A stretch of 64,000 nucleotides of DNA from CAZYMF01 sp964648215 (GCA_964648215.1 CAZYMF010000007.1:1-64000); one strand, 5' to 3'; counted from the first letter of the stretch, positions 32,121 through 41,224 are shown. Numbers and translations: made by a program. Notes: generated by a model not told the origin, from the sequence alone.

Positions 32121-33493
32121 TACGAGAACTCCTCCGTCTCTGCGCCGAAGCTGACGTCCTCTTCGGCTCGGTTTTCGAATCGTGTGTACTCGGACATGAA
32201 GGTCAATGGCACGGCGCCGATCGGGCCGTTGCGCTGCTTGGCGATGATCACCTCGGCCGCGCGCTCCTCGGCGGTCTTGTCGTAGACGATGGGGCGGTAC
32301 AGGAAGGCGACGACGTCGGCATCCTGTTCGATGGCGCCGGATTCGCGCAGGTCGGCCATCACCGGCTTCTTGTCGCCGCGTTGCTCGACCTGGCGGTTGA
32401 GCTGGGAGAGCGCGATCACCGGGAGGCCCAGCTCCTTGGCCAGCGCCTTGAGCGAGCGCGAGATGCCGGAGATCTCCTGCTCGCGGCTGTCGGTGTTGTG
32501 ACCGCGCATGAGCTGGAGATAGTCGACGATGATCAAGCCCAGCTTGCTCTGTGGATCGCGCTTGAGCCGGCGGGCCTTGGCCCGCAGCTCGAGCACGCTG
32601 AGCGCCGGCGTGTCGTCGATGTAGATCGGAGCTTCGGCCAGACGGCTGGCGGCGAGAGCCAGCTTGGGAAAATCGCGCTCGGCGGCGAAACCGGCGCGCA
32701 CCTTGGACTGGTCGACACGAGCCTCGCAGCACAGCATGCGAAGCACCAGCTGCTCTTTCGACATCTCGAGCGAGAACACGGCGACGCCGGTGTTGGTGTG
32801 CAGGGCCGCGTGGGCGGCGATGTTCATCGCGAAGGCGGTCTTTCCCATGCTCGGCCGACCGGCGATGACGACCAGATCGGAGGCTTGCAGGCCCGCGGTC
32901 ATCTCGTCCAATTTGTGGTAGCCGGTGGGGATGCCGGTGACCAGCTCCTTGCGCTCGTAGAGCTGCTCGATGGCGCGCATGGAGTCCACCATGATCTCGC
33001 TGATGCGAAAGAAGGTGGGTCGGACCTTGCGTTCGGAGATCTCGAAGATCTTGTGCTCGGCCTGGTCGAGAAACTCGTCGATGTCGGCTTGCGACTCGTA
33101 GCCGCGTGTGGCGATGTCGGTGGCGGTTTGGATCAGGCTGCGAAGGATGGCCTTCTCCTTCACCATCCGGGAGTAGTAGGCGACGTTGGCCGCCGTGGGT
33201 ACCTTGTCGGCGAGCTCGGCGAGGTGCGCTGCCCCGCCCACGTCCTGGAGCTCGTTGCGGGCCTTCAGCGCATCGGCGAGCGTGATCAGATCGATGGGCT
33301 CGCTGCGCTCGCTCAGCTCCAGGACGGCGCGCATGATCTTGCGGTGGCTCTCGCGATAGAAGTCCTCCGGACGGACGAGCTCGAGCGCCCGGTCGAGGGC
33401 GGCGTTGTCGAGCAAGATGCCGCCGATCACGGCCTCCTCTGCCTCCAGGCTCTGCGGGGGCAGCTTGCGCAGGTTGTCTTCCAGAACCGGCAT
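32120..33493 (-). CDS. dnaB: Replicative DNA helicase DnaB
   Basis: 457 residues. The N-terminal DnaB domain starts LRKLPPQSLEAEEAVIGG. The RecA-like domain carries VIAGRPSMGKTAFAMNIA (Walker A), GLIIVDYLQLMRG (Walker B), EISGISRSLKALAKEL, VIALSQLNRQVEQR and DLRESGAIEQDADVV. It unwinds DNA ahead of the replisome as a hexamer and recruits primase. The ATG at 33493 fits the family start. It is not next to rplI/rpsR here. A minus-strand TATCTT 12 nt before the ATG may be its -10. Confidence 0.96.
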   Translation of the reverse strand: MPVLEDNLRKLPPQSLEAEEAVIGGILLDNAALDRALELVRPEDFYRESHRKIMRAVLELSERSEPIDLITLADALKARNELQDVGGAAHLAELADKVPTAANVAYYSRMVKEKAILRSLIQTATDIATRGYESQADIDEFLDQAEHKIFEISERKVRPTFFRISEIMVDSMRAIEQLYERKELVTGIPTGYHKLDEMTAGLQASDLVVIAGRPSMGKTAFAMNIAAHAALHTNTGVAVFSLEMSKEQLVLRMLCCEARVDQSKVRAGFAAERDFPKLALAASRLAEAPIYIDDTPALSVLELRAKARRLKRDPQSKLGLIIVDYLQLMRGHNTDSREQEISGISRSLKALAKELGLPVIALSQLNRQVEQRGDKKPVMADLRESGAIEQDADVVAFLYRPIVYDKTAEERAAEVIIAKQRNGPIGAVPLTFMSEYTRFENRAEEDVSFGAETEEFS

Positions 33494-33578
33494 GCGAGAG
33501 CGCGGAAGATACTCGAAACGAGCGCGGTGTTCCAGTGCGTCGCCGGTCCGCTCGCGTCGGCCGAGGGCGCGGATCTCG

Positions 33579-33607
33579 TTGACACGGGGAATACGCCCGC
33601 GTAGGAA
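33579..33607 (+). promoter_or_regulatory. Near-consensus promoter TTGACA-N17-TAGGAA
   Basis: A perfect -35 TTGACA (33579-33584), optimal 17-nt spacer and TAGGAA (33602-33607). Only 6 nt separate the -10 from the ATG at 33614, so transcription should start at or beside the A of the start codon. This is the clearest leaderless promoter in the window. Confidence 0.65.
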
Positions 33608-33613
33608 AACACG

Positions 33614-33937
33614 ATGGTCAGCATCGACGATTTCGTAAAGCTGGATCTGCGAGTGGCGACCATCGTGGCCGCCTCGCCCCATCCGAACGCGGATCGCCTT
33701 CTGGTTTTGGAGATCGAGCTGGGCAACGAGCGCCGACAGCTGGTCGCCGGCATCCGCGCCCACTACGCGGCGGAGGAACTGGTCGGCAAGCAGATCGTCG
33801 TCATCACCAATCTCGAGCCGGCGACGCTCCGCGGCGTTCGCAGCGAGGGGATGTTGCTGGCCGCCTCCGACGCCGACGGGCGCCTGGCGATCATTGCCCC
33901 GGAGCGCCCGGTGGCGGCGGGAGCGCGCGTCAAATAG
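33614..33937 (+). CDS. Free-standing tRNA-binding (OB-fold) domain, MetRS C-terminal/CsaA type
   Basis: 107 residues of the tRNA-binding domain found at the C-terminus of many MetRS proteins and as CsaA/Trbp111. Conserved FVKLDLRVATIVAASPHPNADRL, ERRQLVAGIRAHY, VVITNLEPATLRGVRSEGM and LLAAS are present. The metG gene at 60751 ends right after its anticodon-binding domain and lacks this part. The protein may therefore act in trans as a dimerising tRNA-binding subunit of MetRS. CsaA-like chaperone activity is the alternative. Monocistronic under its own strong promoter. Confidence 0.88.
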   Translation: MVSIDDFVKLDLRVATIVAASPHPNADRLLVLEIELGNERRQLVAGIRAHYAAEELVGKQIVVITNLEPATLRGVRSEGMLLAASDADGRLAIIAPERPVAAGARVK

Positions 33938-33969
33938 CCGCTCACGTTGGCCGCGTGCCCGCGCGGGAT

Positions 33970-33999
33970 TTGCCTTTCCGTATGCCACCCCGCTATCTC
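33970..33999 (+). promoter_or_regulatory. Putative aroE promoter (TTGCCT-N18-TATCTC)
   Basis: TTGCCT (33970) and TATCTC (33994) are 18 nt apart, with 10 nt to the aroE ATG and no Shine-Dalgarno. It is weaker than its neighbours but has the same geometry. Confidence 0.4.
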
Positions 34000-34009
34000 T
34001 GCGCCCGTG

Positions 34010-34909
34010 ATGATTCGGGGAACTACGCGGGTCGTCGGCATCATCGGCGCTCCCGTCGCTCACAGCCGGTCACCGGCGATGCACAACGCCGCCTTTGCCC
34101 ATCTGAAACTGGACTACGCCTACGTCCCACTGCTGGTGAAGCCTGCCGATCTCGAGAGCGCGGTGGCGGCGGTTCGGGCATTCAACCTGGCGGGCGTGAA
34201 CGTCACGGTGCCTCACAAGGAGCGTGTGCTGCCGCTGCTCGACTCGCTCAGCGCCGCGGCGGGGCGCGCCGCCGCCGTGAATACCATCGTCAATCGCAAT
34301 GGGCATCTCTTCGGTGACAACACCGACGGTCCCGGGTTCCTGCGGGCTCTGCGCCAGGCGGGCGTCAAGACACGGGGCAGAGACGTGCTCGTCGTCGGCT
34401 CCGGTGGGGCGGCACGCGGGGTGGCGGTTGCCCTGATGGGGGCTGGTGCCCGGCGCATCGTTTTCGCCAATCGGACCCTGGCGCGCGCTCGTGGCCTGGT
34501 CCGTGACCTCAGTGCGCTCCCGGGCGGTTCGCCACCGCGGACCGAGCTCGCCGCGGCGCCTCTGCGGGCGCTCACCGACCCGGCGTTGCTGGCCGGGGTC
34601 GATCTGGTCGTCAATGCCACGGCCGCCGGCCTGAAGGGGGAGAAATTTCCTGCGCTGTGCTATGCGGCCTCGCGCCCGACGTGCCTGTTCTACGACTTGC
34701 TCTATGGGCGAGAGACCGACTTCCTCCGGCGCGCGCGCCGGAGTGGACGTCGCACGCTCGATGGCGCGTCGATGCTGTTGTACCAGGGCGCCGCGGCTTT
34801 CGTGTTGTGGACCGGGCGTCGGGCGCCGTTGGCCATCATGGCAGAGGCGCTGGGGATAGGGGGCGTCGAGGCGAAAAAGCAAATTGACAACCGCCAAGGT
34901 CGTCGATAG
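34010..34909 (+). CDS. aroE: Shikimate dehydrogenase
   Basis: 299 residues. VVGIIGAPVAHSRSPAMHNA binds shikimate (the SRS motif) and NVTVPHKE carries the catalytic lysine. NTIVNRNGHLFGDNTDGPGF has the Asn/Asp pair. The Rossmann half has VLVVGSGGAARGVAVAL and the NADP-type basic loop FANRTLARARG. DGASMLLYQGAAAF is the C-terminal signature. It reduces 3-dehydroshikimate with NADPH. The pilB promoter lies inside its last codons. Confidence 0.93.
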   Translation: MIRGTTRVVGIIGAPVAHSRSPAMHNAAFAHLKLDYAYVPLLVKPADLESAVAAVRAFNLAGVNVTVPHKERVLPLLDSLSAAAGRAAAVNTIVNRNGHLFGDNTDGPGFLRALRQAGVKTRGRDVLVVGSGGAARGVAVALMGAGARRIVFANRTLARARGLVRDLSALPGGSPPRTELAAAPLRALTDPALLAGVDLVVNATAAGLKGEKFPALCYAASRPTCLFYDLLYGRETDFLRRARRSGRRTLDGASMLLYQGAAAFVLWTGRRAPLAIMAEALGIGGVEAKKQIDNRQGRR

Positions 34910-34912
34910 CGT
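34884..34912 (+). promoter_or_regulatory. pilB promoter (TTGACA-N17-TAGCGT)
   Basis: Perfect TTGACA (34884-34889), 17-nt spacer, TAGCGT (34907-34912) overlapping the aroE stop. It predicts transcription from about 34919, which excludes translation starts before that point and supports the pilB ATG at 34950. Confidence 0.65.
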
Positions 34913-34949
34913 ACAAGAATTGGCGGTAGGCGTGGCAGAACACGGAACG

Positions 34950-36644
34950 ATGACGACACGCCTTGGTGAGCTTCTCGTCAAGCGCGGGCTGATCACGCAG
35001 GCGCAACTGACTGCCGCACTCGAGAACCAGGAAGAAACCGGCGGTGCGCTGAGCACCGCCCTGGTCAAGCTCGGCTTCATCTCCGACGCCGATCTCACCG
35101 CCTACCTGCAAAAGGAGTACCGCCTTCCCTTGGTGGATCCGGCGGGGATGGACCTGCCGCAGGAAGTGCTCCGCCTGATCCCGCCCGCGCTGGTGCACCG
35201 CCATCATCTGATCCCGATCAGTCTCAGCGGCTCGTCGCTGACGCTGGCCATGTCCGACCCCTCCAACCTGGTGGCGATGAACGAGGTCAAGTTCCTCACC
35301 GGGTACGACGTGAAGGTTGCCGTGGCCGCAACCTCGTCGGTGACGGCGGGGATCGCTCGCTTCTACGACGAGGGCGCCAACTACAATGAGGTTCTCAACC
35401 AGCTCGAGAGCCAAGACGTCGAGCTGGTGGAGAGAGAAGAGGAAGTCGATCTCAAGGAGCTGGAACGGGCTACCGAGGACGCCCCGGTCGTTCGTCTGGT
35501 GAACGCGATTCTGACCAGCGCGATCAAGCGGCGGGCCAGCGACATTCATCTCGAGCCCTTCGAGCGCATGTTTCGCGTTCGTTTTCGTGTCGACGGCGTT
35601 CTCGAAGAGATCATGAAGCCGCCGCTCAAGCTGAAGAACGCCATCACGTCGCGCGTGAAGGTCATGTCCAGCCTGGACATTGCCGAACGGCGGTTGCCCC
35701 AGGACGGCCGCATCCGGCTCAAGATCGGCCCGGGCCAGGAGATGGACTTCCGCGTCTCGGTGTTGCCCACGATTTTCGGCGAGAAGATCGTGCTGCGCTT
35801 GCTCGACAAGTCGAGCCTGCAGCTCGACATGACCAAGCTCGGCTTCGAGGATTCGGCGCTACGCGACTTCAAGGACGCGATCTACAAGCCGTACGGGATG
35901 GTGCTGGTCACCGGCCCCACCGGCAGCGGCAAGACGACGACGCTCTATTCGGCCCTGTCGGAGTTGAACAAGACGACGACGAACATTTCGACCGCCGAGG
36001 ATCCCGTGGAGTACAACCTGGTCGGGATCAACCAGGTGCAGATTCACGACGACATCGGGTTGAACTTCGCCAACGCCTTGCGTTCGTTTCTGCGGCAGGA
36101 CCCCGACATCATCATGGTCGGCGAGGTACGCGACTTCGAGACGGCGGAGATCTCGGTCAAGGCGGCCTTGACGGGCCATTTGGTTCTGAGCACCCTGCAC
36201 ACCAACGATGCCCCCTCCACGATCAACCGTCTGCTGAACATGGGCGTGGAGCCGTTCCTGGTCGCTTCCTCGGTGAATCTCATTCTGGCGCAACGTCTGG
36301 CCCGCCTGATCTGCTCGGGTTGCCGCGAGCCGGCCGAGATTCTGCCCCAGGCCTTGATCGACATCGGCGTTGCGCGCGAAGAGATCGGCTCATTCACCCC
36401 CTTCCACGGTGCCGGCTGCGCCCAATGCAACGGCACGGGCTATCGCGGTCGCATCGCCCTCTACGAAGTCATGCCGATGAGCGAGGAGCTGCGAACCCTG
36501 GTGCTCAATGGCGCCTCAGCGGCGGAGGTCAAGCGTACCGCCATCAGCCTTGGCATGAAGACGCTGCGGATGAGTGGTACGACGAAGCTGAAGGAAGGCG
36601 CGACGACCATCGAGGAAGTCGTCCGCGTATCGATGGCCGATTGA
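34950..36644 (+). CDS. pilB: Type IV pilus extension ATPase PilB
   Basis: 564 residues. The N-terminal MshEN/GSPII_E domain (MTTRLGELLVKRGLITQAQL onward) is of the type that can bind c-di-GMP. The ATPase core has Walker A GPTGSGKTTTLYSAL, Asp box EDPVEY, Walker B IIMVGEVRDFETAEI and the His box TGHLVLSTLHTNDA. A tetracysteine zinc site (CSGCREP and CAQCNGTGY) is typical of PilB/GspE. It powers pilin polymerisation at the inner membrane. First gene of the pilB-T-C operon, with pilT 7 nt downstream. Confidence 0.95.
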   Translation: MTTRLGELLVKRGLITQAQLTAALENQEETGGALSTALVKLGFISDADLTAYLQKEYRLPLVDPAGMDLPQEVLRLIPPALVHRHHLIPISLSGSSLTLAMSDPSNLVAMNEVKFLTGYDVKVAVAATSSVTAGIARFYDEGANYNEVLNQLESQDVELVEREEEVDLKELERATEDAPVVRLVNAILTSAIKRRASDIHLEPFERMFRVRFRVDGVLEEIMKPPLKLKNAITSRVKVMSSLDIAERRLPQDGRIRLKIGPGQEMDFRVSVLPTIFGEKIVLRLLDKSSLQLDMTKLGFEDSALRDFKDAIYKPYGMVLVTGPTGSGKTTTLYSALSELNKTTTNISTAEDPVEYNLVGINQVQIHDDIGLNFANALRSFLRQDPDIIMVGEVRDFETAEISVKAALTGHLVLSTLHTNDAPSTINRLLNMGVEPFLVASSVNLILAQRLARLICSGCREPAEILPQALIDIGVAREEIGSFTPFHGAGCAQCNGTGYRGRIALYEVMPMSEELRTLVLNGASAAEVKRTAISLGMKTLRMSGTTKLKEGATTIEEVVRVSMAD

Positions 36645-36651
36645 GCGGATC

Positions 36652-37782
36652 ATGGTCGACGTCGAGGCAGCTCCGTTCGCAGAGCGCCAGCCCAGCATCT
36701 CGGCCGGGATGCAGGACTTCCTGCGGCTGGTGATCGAGAAAGGCGCCACCGACCTGCACATCACGGCGGACAGCCCGCCGGTGATGCGCGTCAACGGCAC
36801 GCTGATCACGATGCCGTTTCCTCCGTTGACGGCCAACGAGACCAAGCAGCTCTGTTACAGCCTGTTGACGGAGAGCCAACGCCATCGCTTCGAGGAGCAG
36901 AGCGAGCTCGACTTCTCCTTCGGGATTCGCGGGCTGAGCCGATTCCGCGGCAATTTGTTCCTGCAACGTGGCTCGATCGGGGGTGCCTTCCGACTGATCC
37001 CCTACCAGGTTCGGAGCTTGGCCGAGCTCGGATTGCCACCGATCGTCAACGAGCTGACGAAGCTTCCGCGCGGGCTGGTGCTGGTAACGGGGCCGACCGG
37101 CAGTGGCAAGTCCACGACGCTGGCGTCCATGATCGATCGGATCAATCGCGAGCGACACGAGCACATCATCACCGTCGAGGACCCGATCGAGTTCGTTCAC
37201 GAACACCGCAACTGTATCGTGAACCAGCGGGAGGTGTTTGCCGATACTCAGGGGTTTGCGGAGGCGCTCCGTCACGTGCTGCGCCAAGACCCCGATATCG
37301 TGCTGGTCGGCGAAATACGGGATCTGGAGACAGTGGCGTCAGCCCTGACGGTTGCCGAAACTGGTCACCTGGTCTTGTCGACGCTGCATACCAACTCGGC
37401 GGTACAGACAATCAATCGCATCCTCGACATTTTTCCGACGAATCAGCAGCCCCAGGTGCGGGCGCAGCTGTCGCTCGTCCTTCAGGGTGTCATCTCGCAG
37501 CAGCTGATTCCTCGGCTGGACGGACGGGGGCGCGTCCTGGGTGTCGAGGTGATGCTCCCCAATGCCGCAATCCGCAACCTGATTCGCGAGGAGAAGGTGC
37601 ATCAGATCTACTCCCAGATGCAGGTCGGGCAGAGCAAATTCGGTATGCAAACGATGAGTCAGTCACTGACCGAGCTGTACCATCGGCGGCTGATTTCGTA
37701 CGATGAGGCCATCGGGCACGCCACCGAGCTCGACGAACTCCGAACGATGCTAGGCGCGCCCCCAAGTACGGGTCGCCGCTAG
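36652..37782 (+). CDS. pilT: Type IV pilus retraction ATPase PilT
   Basis: 376 residues. LRLVIEKGATDLHITADSPP is the PilT N-terminal signature. Walker A GPTGSGKSTTLASMI, EDPIEFVHEH, DIVLVGEIRDLETV and TGHLVLSTLHTNSA follow. The AIRNLIREEKVHQI segment corresponds to the C-terminal AIRNLIRE motif required for retraction in known PilT. It depolymerises pili for twitching or DNA uptake. It lacks the zinc site, as expected. Confidence 0.95.
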   Translation: MVDVEAAPFAERQPSISAGMQDFLRLVIEKGATDLHITADSPPVMRVNGTLITMPFPPLTANETKQLCYSLLTESQRHRFEEQSELDFSFGIRGLSRFRGNLFLQRGSIGGAFRLIPYQVRSLAELGLPPIVNELTKLPRGLVLVTGPTGSGKSTTLASMIDRINRERHEHIITVEDPIEFVHEHRNCIVNQREVFADTQGFAEALRHVLRQDPDIVLVGEIRDLETVASALTVAETGHLVLSTLHTNSAVQTINRILDIFPTNQQPQVRAQLSLVLQGVISQQLIPRLDGRGRVLGVEVMLPNAAIRNLIREEKVHQIYSQMQVGQSKFGMQTMSQSLTELYHRRLISYDEAIGHATELDELRTMLGAPPSTGRR

Positions 37783-37786
37783 TCCT

Positions 37787-37801
37787 TGGCACAGCACCTG
37801 C
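37787..37801 (+). promoter_or_regulatory. Sigma54 (-24/-12) promoter upstream of pilC
   Basis: TGGCAC (37787-37792), 5 nt, CTGC (37798-37801): 9 of 10 conserved positions of TGGCAC-N5-TTGC, with correct GG-to-GC spacing. It lies in the 102-nt gap between pilT and pilC, 83 nt before the pilC ATG, so pilC and the downstream activator gene could be induced together. Confidence 0.6.
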
Positions 37802-37884
37802 TTATTTGCTGACCCAGAGCCGTCTGTATTCGGCTAAGTACCTGGATTTCCGGGTTCTTGGCCGAGGCTGTGGAGGTCAAAAAA

Positions 37885-39108
37885 ATGGCAGTCTATCGCT
37901 GGCAAGGTGTGTCCCCGCGCGGAGAAACGCTCCAGGGCGAGATGGAGGCGGCTACTCGCGATGCCGTCTTGATACGGCTGCGGGCCCAGCGGATTCGCCC
38001 GATTCCCGAAAAGATCAAGCAAAAGGGCAAGGGGCTGGATCGCGAGATCAACATCCCGGGTTTCGGCGAATCGATCAAATCGCGCGACATCGTGATCTTC
38101 ACCCGGCAGCTGGCGACCATGATCGACGCTGGTTTGCCGATCGTTCAGTGCTTGGAGATTCTGGCGCAACAATCCGACAACAAGAAGCTCCGCAAAGTGA
38201 TTTTCCAGATCAAGGAGGAGGTCGAGGCTGGTTCGACGTTCACGGATGCCTTGCGAAAGCACAACAAGCTCTTCGATGACCTCTACGTGAACATGGTGGC
38301 GGCCGGTGAGGTCGGCGGTATTCTGGATACGATTCTGCACCGTTTGTCCACCTACATGGAGAAGGCGATGAAGCTGATCGCCAAGATCAAGGGCGCCATG
38401 ATCTATCCGGCAACGATCATTACGGTGGCGGTGGTCGTGACCATGATCTTGCTGATCTACGTGATCCCGGTCTTCGCCGAGCTGTTTTCGAGCTTCGGTC
38501 AGGCCTTGCCGGCGCCGACGCAGTTCGTCATCAATCTCAGCAACTTCACGATTGCGTACTTTCCCTACCTGGTGGCGGTCGCCGTGGCCGGGGCGGTGGC
38601 TTTTCGGCAGTTCTACCGGACGGAGCAGGGACGGCTGGCCATCGATCGGTTCTCTCTGCAACTTCCCGTCTTTGGCGACTTGCTGCGCAAGTCTGCCGTG
38701 GCCCGTTTCAGCCGGACGCTGAGCACGCTGATCTCCTCGGGCGTGCCGATTCTCGACGCTCTGGCGATCACGGCGCGCACCGCCGGGAACAAGATGGTGG
38801 AACGCACCGTCCTGGAGACCCGGCTCAGCATCAGTCAGGGCAAGACCATTGCCGAGCCCCTGGCCGAGAGCAAGGTGTTTCCGCCCATGGTGTGCCAGAT
38901 GATCGCCGTGGGTGAGGCCACCGGCGCGCTCGACGCGATGCTGCAGAAGATCGCCGAGTTCTATGAAGACGAGGTGGACAACGTCGTGAACAACCTGACG
39001 GCCTTGATGGAGCCCATGGTGATCGCATTTCTGGGCGTGATCATCGGTGGTCTGGTCATTTCTATGTATCTGCCGATCTTCAAGCTCGGCTCCGTAATTG
39101 GGTCGTGA
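37885..39108 (+). CDS. pilC: Type IV pilus inner-membrane platform protein PilC
   Basis: 407 residues, two GspF domains. MAVYRWQGVSPRGETLQGEM is the conserved N-terminus. FTRQLATMIDAGLPIVQCLEIL begins the first GspF domain and FSRTLSTLISSGVPILDALAI the second. Three membrane helices end in AFLGVIIGGLVISMYLPIFKL. It couples PilB/PilT motion to pilin insertion. A GGAGG Shine-Dalgarno sits 7 nt before the ATG. Its stop is 4 nt before the next gene. Confidence 0.95.
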   Translation: MAVYRWQGVSPRGETLQGEMEAATRDAVLIRLRAQRIRPIPEKIKQKGKGLDREINIPGFGESIKSRDIVIFTRQLATMIDAGLPIVQCLEILAQQSDNKKLRKVIFQIKEEVEAGSTFTDALRKHNKLFDDLYVNMVAAGEVGGILDTILHRLSTYMEKAMKLIAKIKGAMIYPATIITVAVVVTMILLIYVIPVFAELFSSFGQALPAPTQFVINLSNFTIAYFPYLVAVAVAGAVAFRQFYRTEQGRLAIDRFSLQLPVFGDLLRKSAVARFSRTLSTLISSGVPILDALAITARTAGNKMVERTVLETRLSISQGKTIAEPLAESKVFPPMVCQMIAVGEATGALDAMLQKIAEFYEDEVDNVVNNLTALMEPMVIAFLGVIIGGLVISMYLPIFKLGSVIGS

Positions 39109-39112
39109 ACCG

Positions 39113-41209
39113 ATGAGTTTGGACCCTACGACTTCCACTGTGGACGACGCGCTACGTCATCGGCTGCGTTGGCTCCTCTTTGGCCGGGTGCTGATGACCT
39201 CGGCCTTTCTCGGAGGCCTGTCGCTGGCATCGTTGGGGGGGTTGAACAACCCCTATGTGGTGTCCGACAACCTGCTTTTCGCCATCGTGGCCGCGACCTA
39301 TGCGTTCACGATGATCTCGGCCGTGTATCTGCAGCGGCTGCGCGATCTGCATTGGTTTTGCCACATGCAAGTGGCTTTCGATGTCCTGCTGACGACGGGG
39401 GTCCTCTATCTGACCGGTGGCCCCGACAGTCCGTTTGCCTTCCTGTACACGCTGCCGGTCATCAACGCCGCGACGCTGCTCTTCACCCGCGGCGCGTTGG
39501 TGACCGCGGCTATGGGCGCGGTCAGCTACAGCGGCTTGGTGTTGGCCATGCTGACCGGGCTCATGGCGACCCCGGACTACATGTTCCCGCCCGCGGTTCT
39601 CGACGGAAGGCTGCTGATCCGCCTGGCGACGAACGACGTTACGTTCTTCGTGATCGCGTTTCTCGCCAGCTCTCTGGCTCGCCGCCTGCATGCCACCGAG
39701 CAGCTTCTGTCGGTGCGCCAACGCGAACGGGATCGCTTGGCGGTTTTGCAGGAGACTCTGGCGCGGAACATCGGCTCGGGGTTGGTCACGACCGACCCCA
39801 ACGGTCGGGTGACCTCGGCCAATCAGACGGCGGAGGAGCTGGCCGGCGTGACGGCGGGCGGCCTCGCCAACCTCGACATCGGCGCAGCCTTTCCTCCGCT
39901 CCTCCTCACCGCGTCGGCGCGGGCCTCCTTTCTGCAGTCCACCAGCCCCCTGCAGCCAACCGACTTCACGCAACGCCTCAGCGAGGAGCGCGAAGTCAAC
40001 ATCCGCTGCTCGGCGGCGCCGCTGCGGGATACCTACGGACACGCCATCGGAGCGCTCTACATCCTGCAAGACATCACTCCGTTGCAGCGCCTGGAAGAGG
40101 AGGTGGACGCGGGGCAGTCTCTGGAGGCCGTTGCGCAAGAGATGCTCGAGGACCTGTCGGACGACACGGAGCCGCGCGATGGGCTGCTCGGCGTGAGCGA
40201 TGCCATGCGCCACGTGCAGGAACTGATCGACAAAGTGGCGAAGAGCGACGCTACCATCCTGGTTACGGGCGAGAGCGGCACGGGCAAGGAAGTCGTGGCC
40301 CGAGCCATTCACGCCCGGAGCACGCGCATGGACCGTCCGTTCGTCGCCATCAACTGCGGAGCGATTCCCGAGAACCTCATCGAAAGTGAGCTTTTCGGCC
40401 ACGTTCGCGGCGCGTTCACAGGGGCTGTGGCCGACCGGGCCGGCTACTTCCGCATGGCGGACGGCGGCACGATCTTTCTCGATGAGATCGCTGACTTGCC
40501 GCTGGCGCTGCAGGTGAAGCTGCTGCGTGTTCTGCAGGAGAGAGTGTTCACCCCCGTCGGGGGCCAGGTGGCCGTCGCGGTGAACGTTCGCGTCATCGCC
40601 GCCACGAATCGCGATCTCGCCGAGGCGATCCGCGCCGGGTGCTTTCGCGAGGATCTATACTACCGGCTGAACGTCATCAGCATCGACATTCCCCCCTTGC
40701 GCGAACGGCGCCAGGACGTGCCCCTGCTGATTCGGCACTTCCTCCGGCAGTTCTCCGACCTCCATGGCAAACGGGTGACCCGGCTGTCCGTAGGGGCGGC
40801 CAAGATGCTTCTCAACTACGGGTTCCCGGGCAACGTCCGCGAGCTCGAGAACATCATGGAGCACGCCGTGGCCCTCAGCGACGGGGAGACGGCGCACGAG
40901 GAGCATTTGCCCGCCTACCTCCTGAACGGCAACGGCCATCGTCGCCCGACGGCAGTGGCTGTGGCGGAGGCTTCGCCGCCTGCGGCCCGGACCCCCAATC
41001 TGGTACCCCCACCCGTTCCCAACGGACACTTCGACCTCGACCGCGACCTGGCGGCCTTCGAGAAGTCCGCCCTGCTGCACGCGCTGGAGCAGGCCGGCGG
41101 GGTCAAGAAGCGCGCCGCCGAAATCCTCGGAATCAACTACCGCTCTCTACGGCACCGGCTGCAAAAGTACGGCCTCGACGCCGGCAGCGATCTCGCCAGC
41201 GCCAACTAG
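39113..41209 (+). CDS. Membrane-bound one-piece sigma54 activator (PilS-like sensor and PAS fused to PilR-like AAA+ and Fis HTH)
   Basis: 698 residues. Residues ~20-190 form five or six membrane helices like those of the PilS kinase. A PAS domain follows (about 205-325; NIGSGLVTTDPNGRVTSAN to LQDITPLQR). Then, with no histidine-kinase domains and no receiver, comes a sigma54 AAA+ module: GESGTGKE at 386-393, GAFTGA at 433-438, FLDEIADLP, GNVRELEN. A Fis-type HTH (KKRAAEILGINYRSLRHRL) ends the protein. It occupies the place of pilS-pilR between pilC and pilA, so it should activate sigma54 promoters directly from the membrane without phosphotransfer. Sigma54 sites upstream of pilC and pilA are the obvious targets. 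Confidence 0.9.
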   Translation: MSLDPTTSTVDDALRHRLRWLLFGRVLMTSAFLGGLSLASLGGLNNPYVVSDNLLFAIVAATYAFTMISAVYLQRLRDLHWFCHMQVAFDVLLTTGVLYLTGGPDSPFAFLYTLPVINAATLLFTRGALVTAAMGAVSYSGLVLAMLTGLMATPDYMFPPAVLDGRLLIRLATNDVTFFVIAFLASSLARRLHATEQLLSVRQRERDRLAVLQETLARNIGSGLVTTDPNGRVTSANQTAEELAGVTAGGLANLDIGAAFPPLLLTASARASFLQSTSPLQPTDFTQRLSEEREVNIRCSAAPLRDTYGHAIGALYILQDITPLQRLEEEVDAGQSLEAVAQEMLEDLSDDTEPRDGLLGVSDAMRHVQELIDKVAKSDATILVTGESGTGKEVVARAIHARSTRMDRPFVAINCGAIPENLIESELFGHVRGAFTGAVADRAGYFRMADGGTIFLDEIADLPLALQVKLLRVLQERVFTPVGGQVAVAVNVRVIAATNRDLAEAIRAGCFREDLYYRLNVISIDIPPLRERRQDVPLLIRHFLRQFSDLHGKRVTRLSVGAAKMLLNYGFPGNVRELENIMEHAVALSDGETAHEEHLPAYLLNGNGHRRPTAVAVAEASPPAARTPNLVPPPVPNGHFDLDRDLAAFEKSALLHALEQAGGVKKRAAEILGINYRSLRHRLQKYGLDAGSDLASAN

Positions 41210-41224
41210 GCGCAGCGCGAGGCG

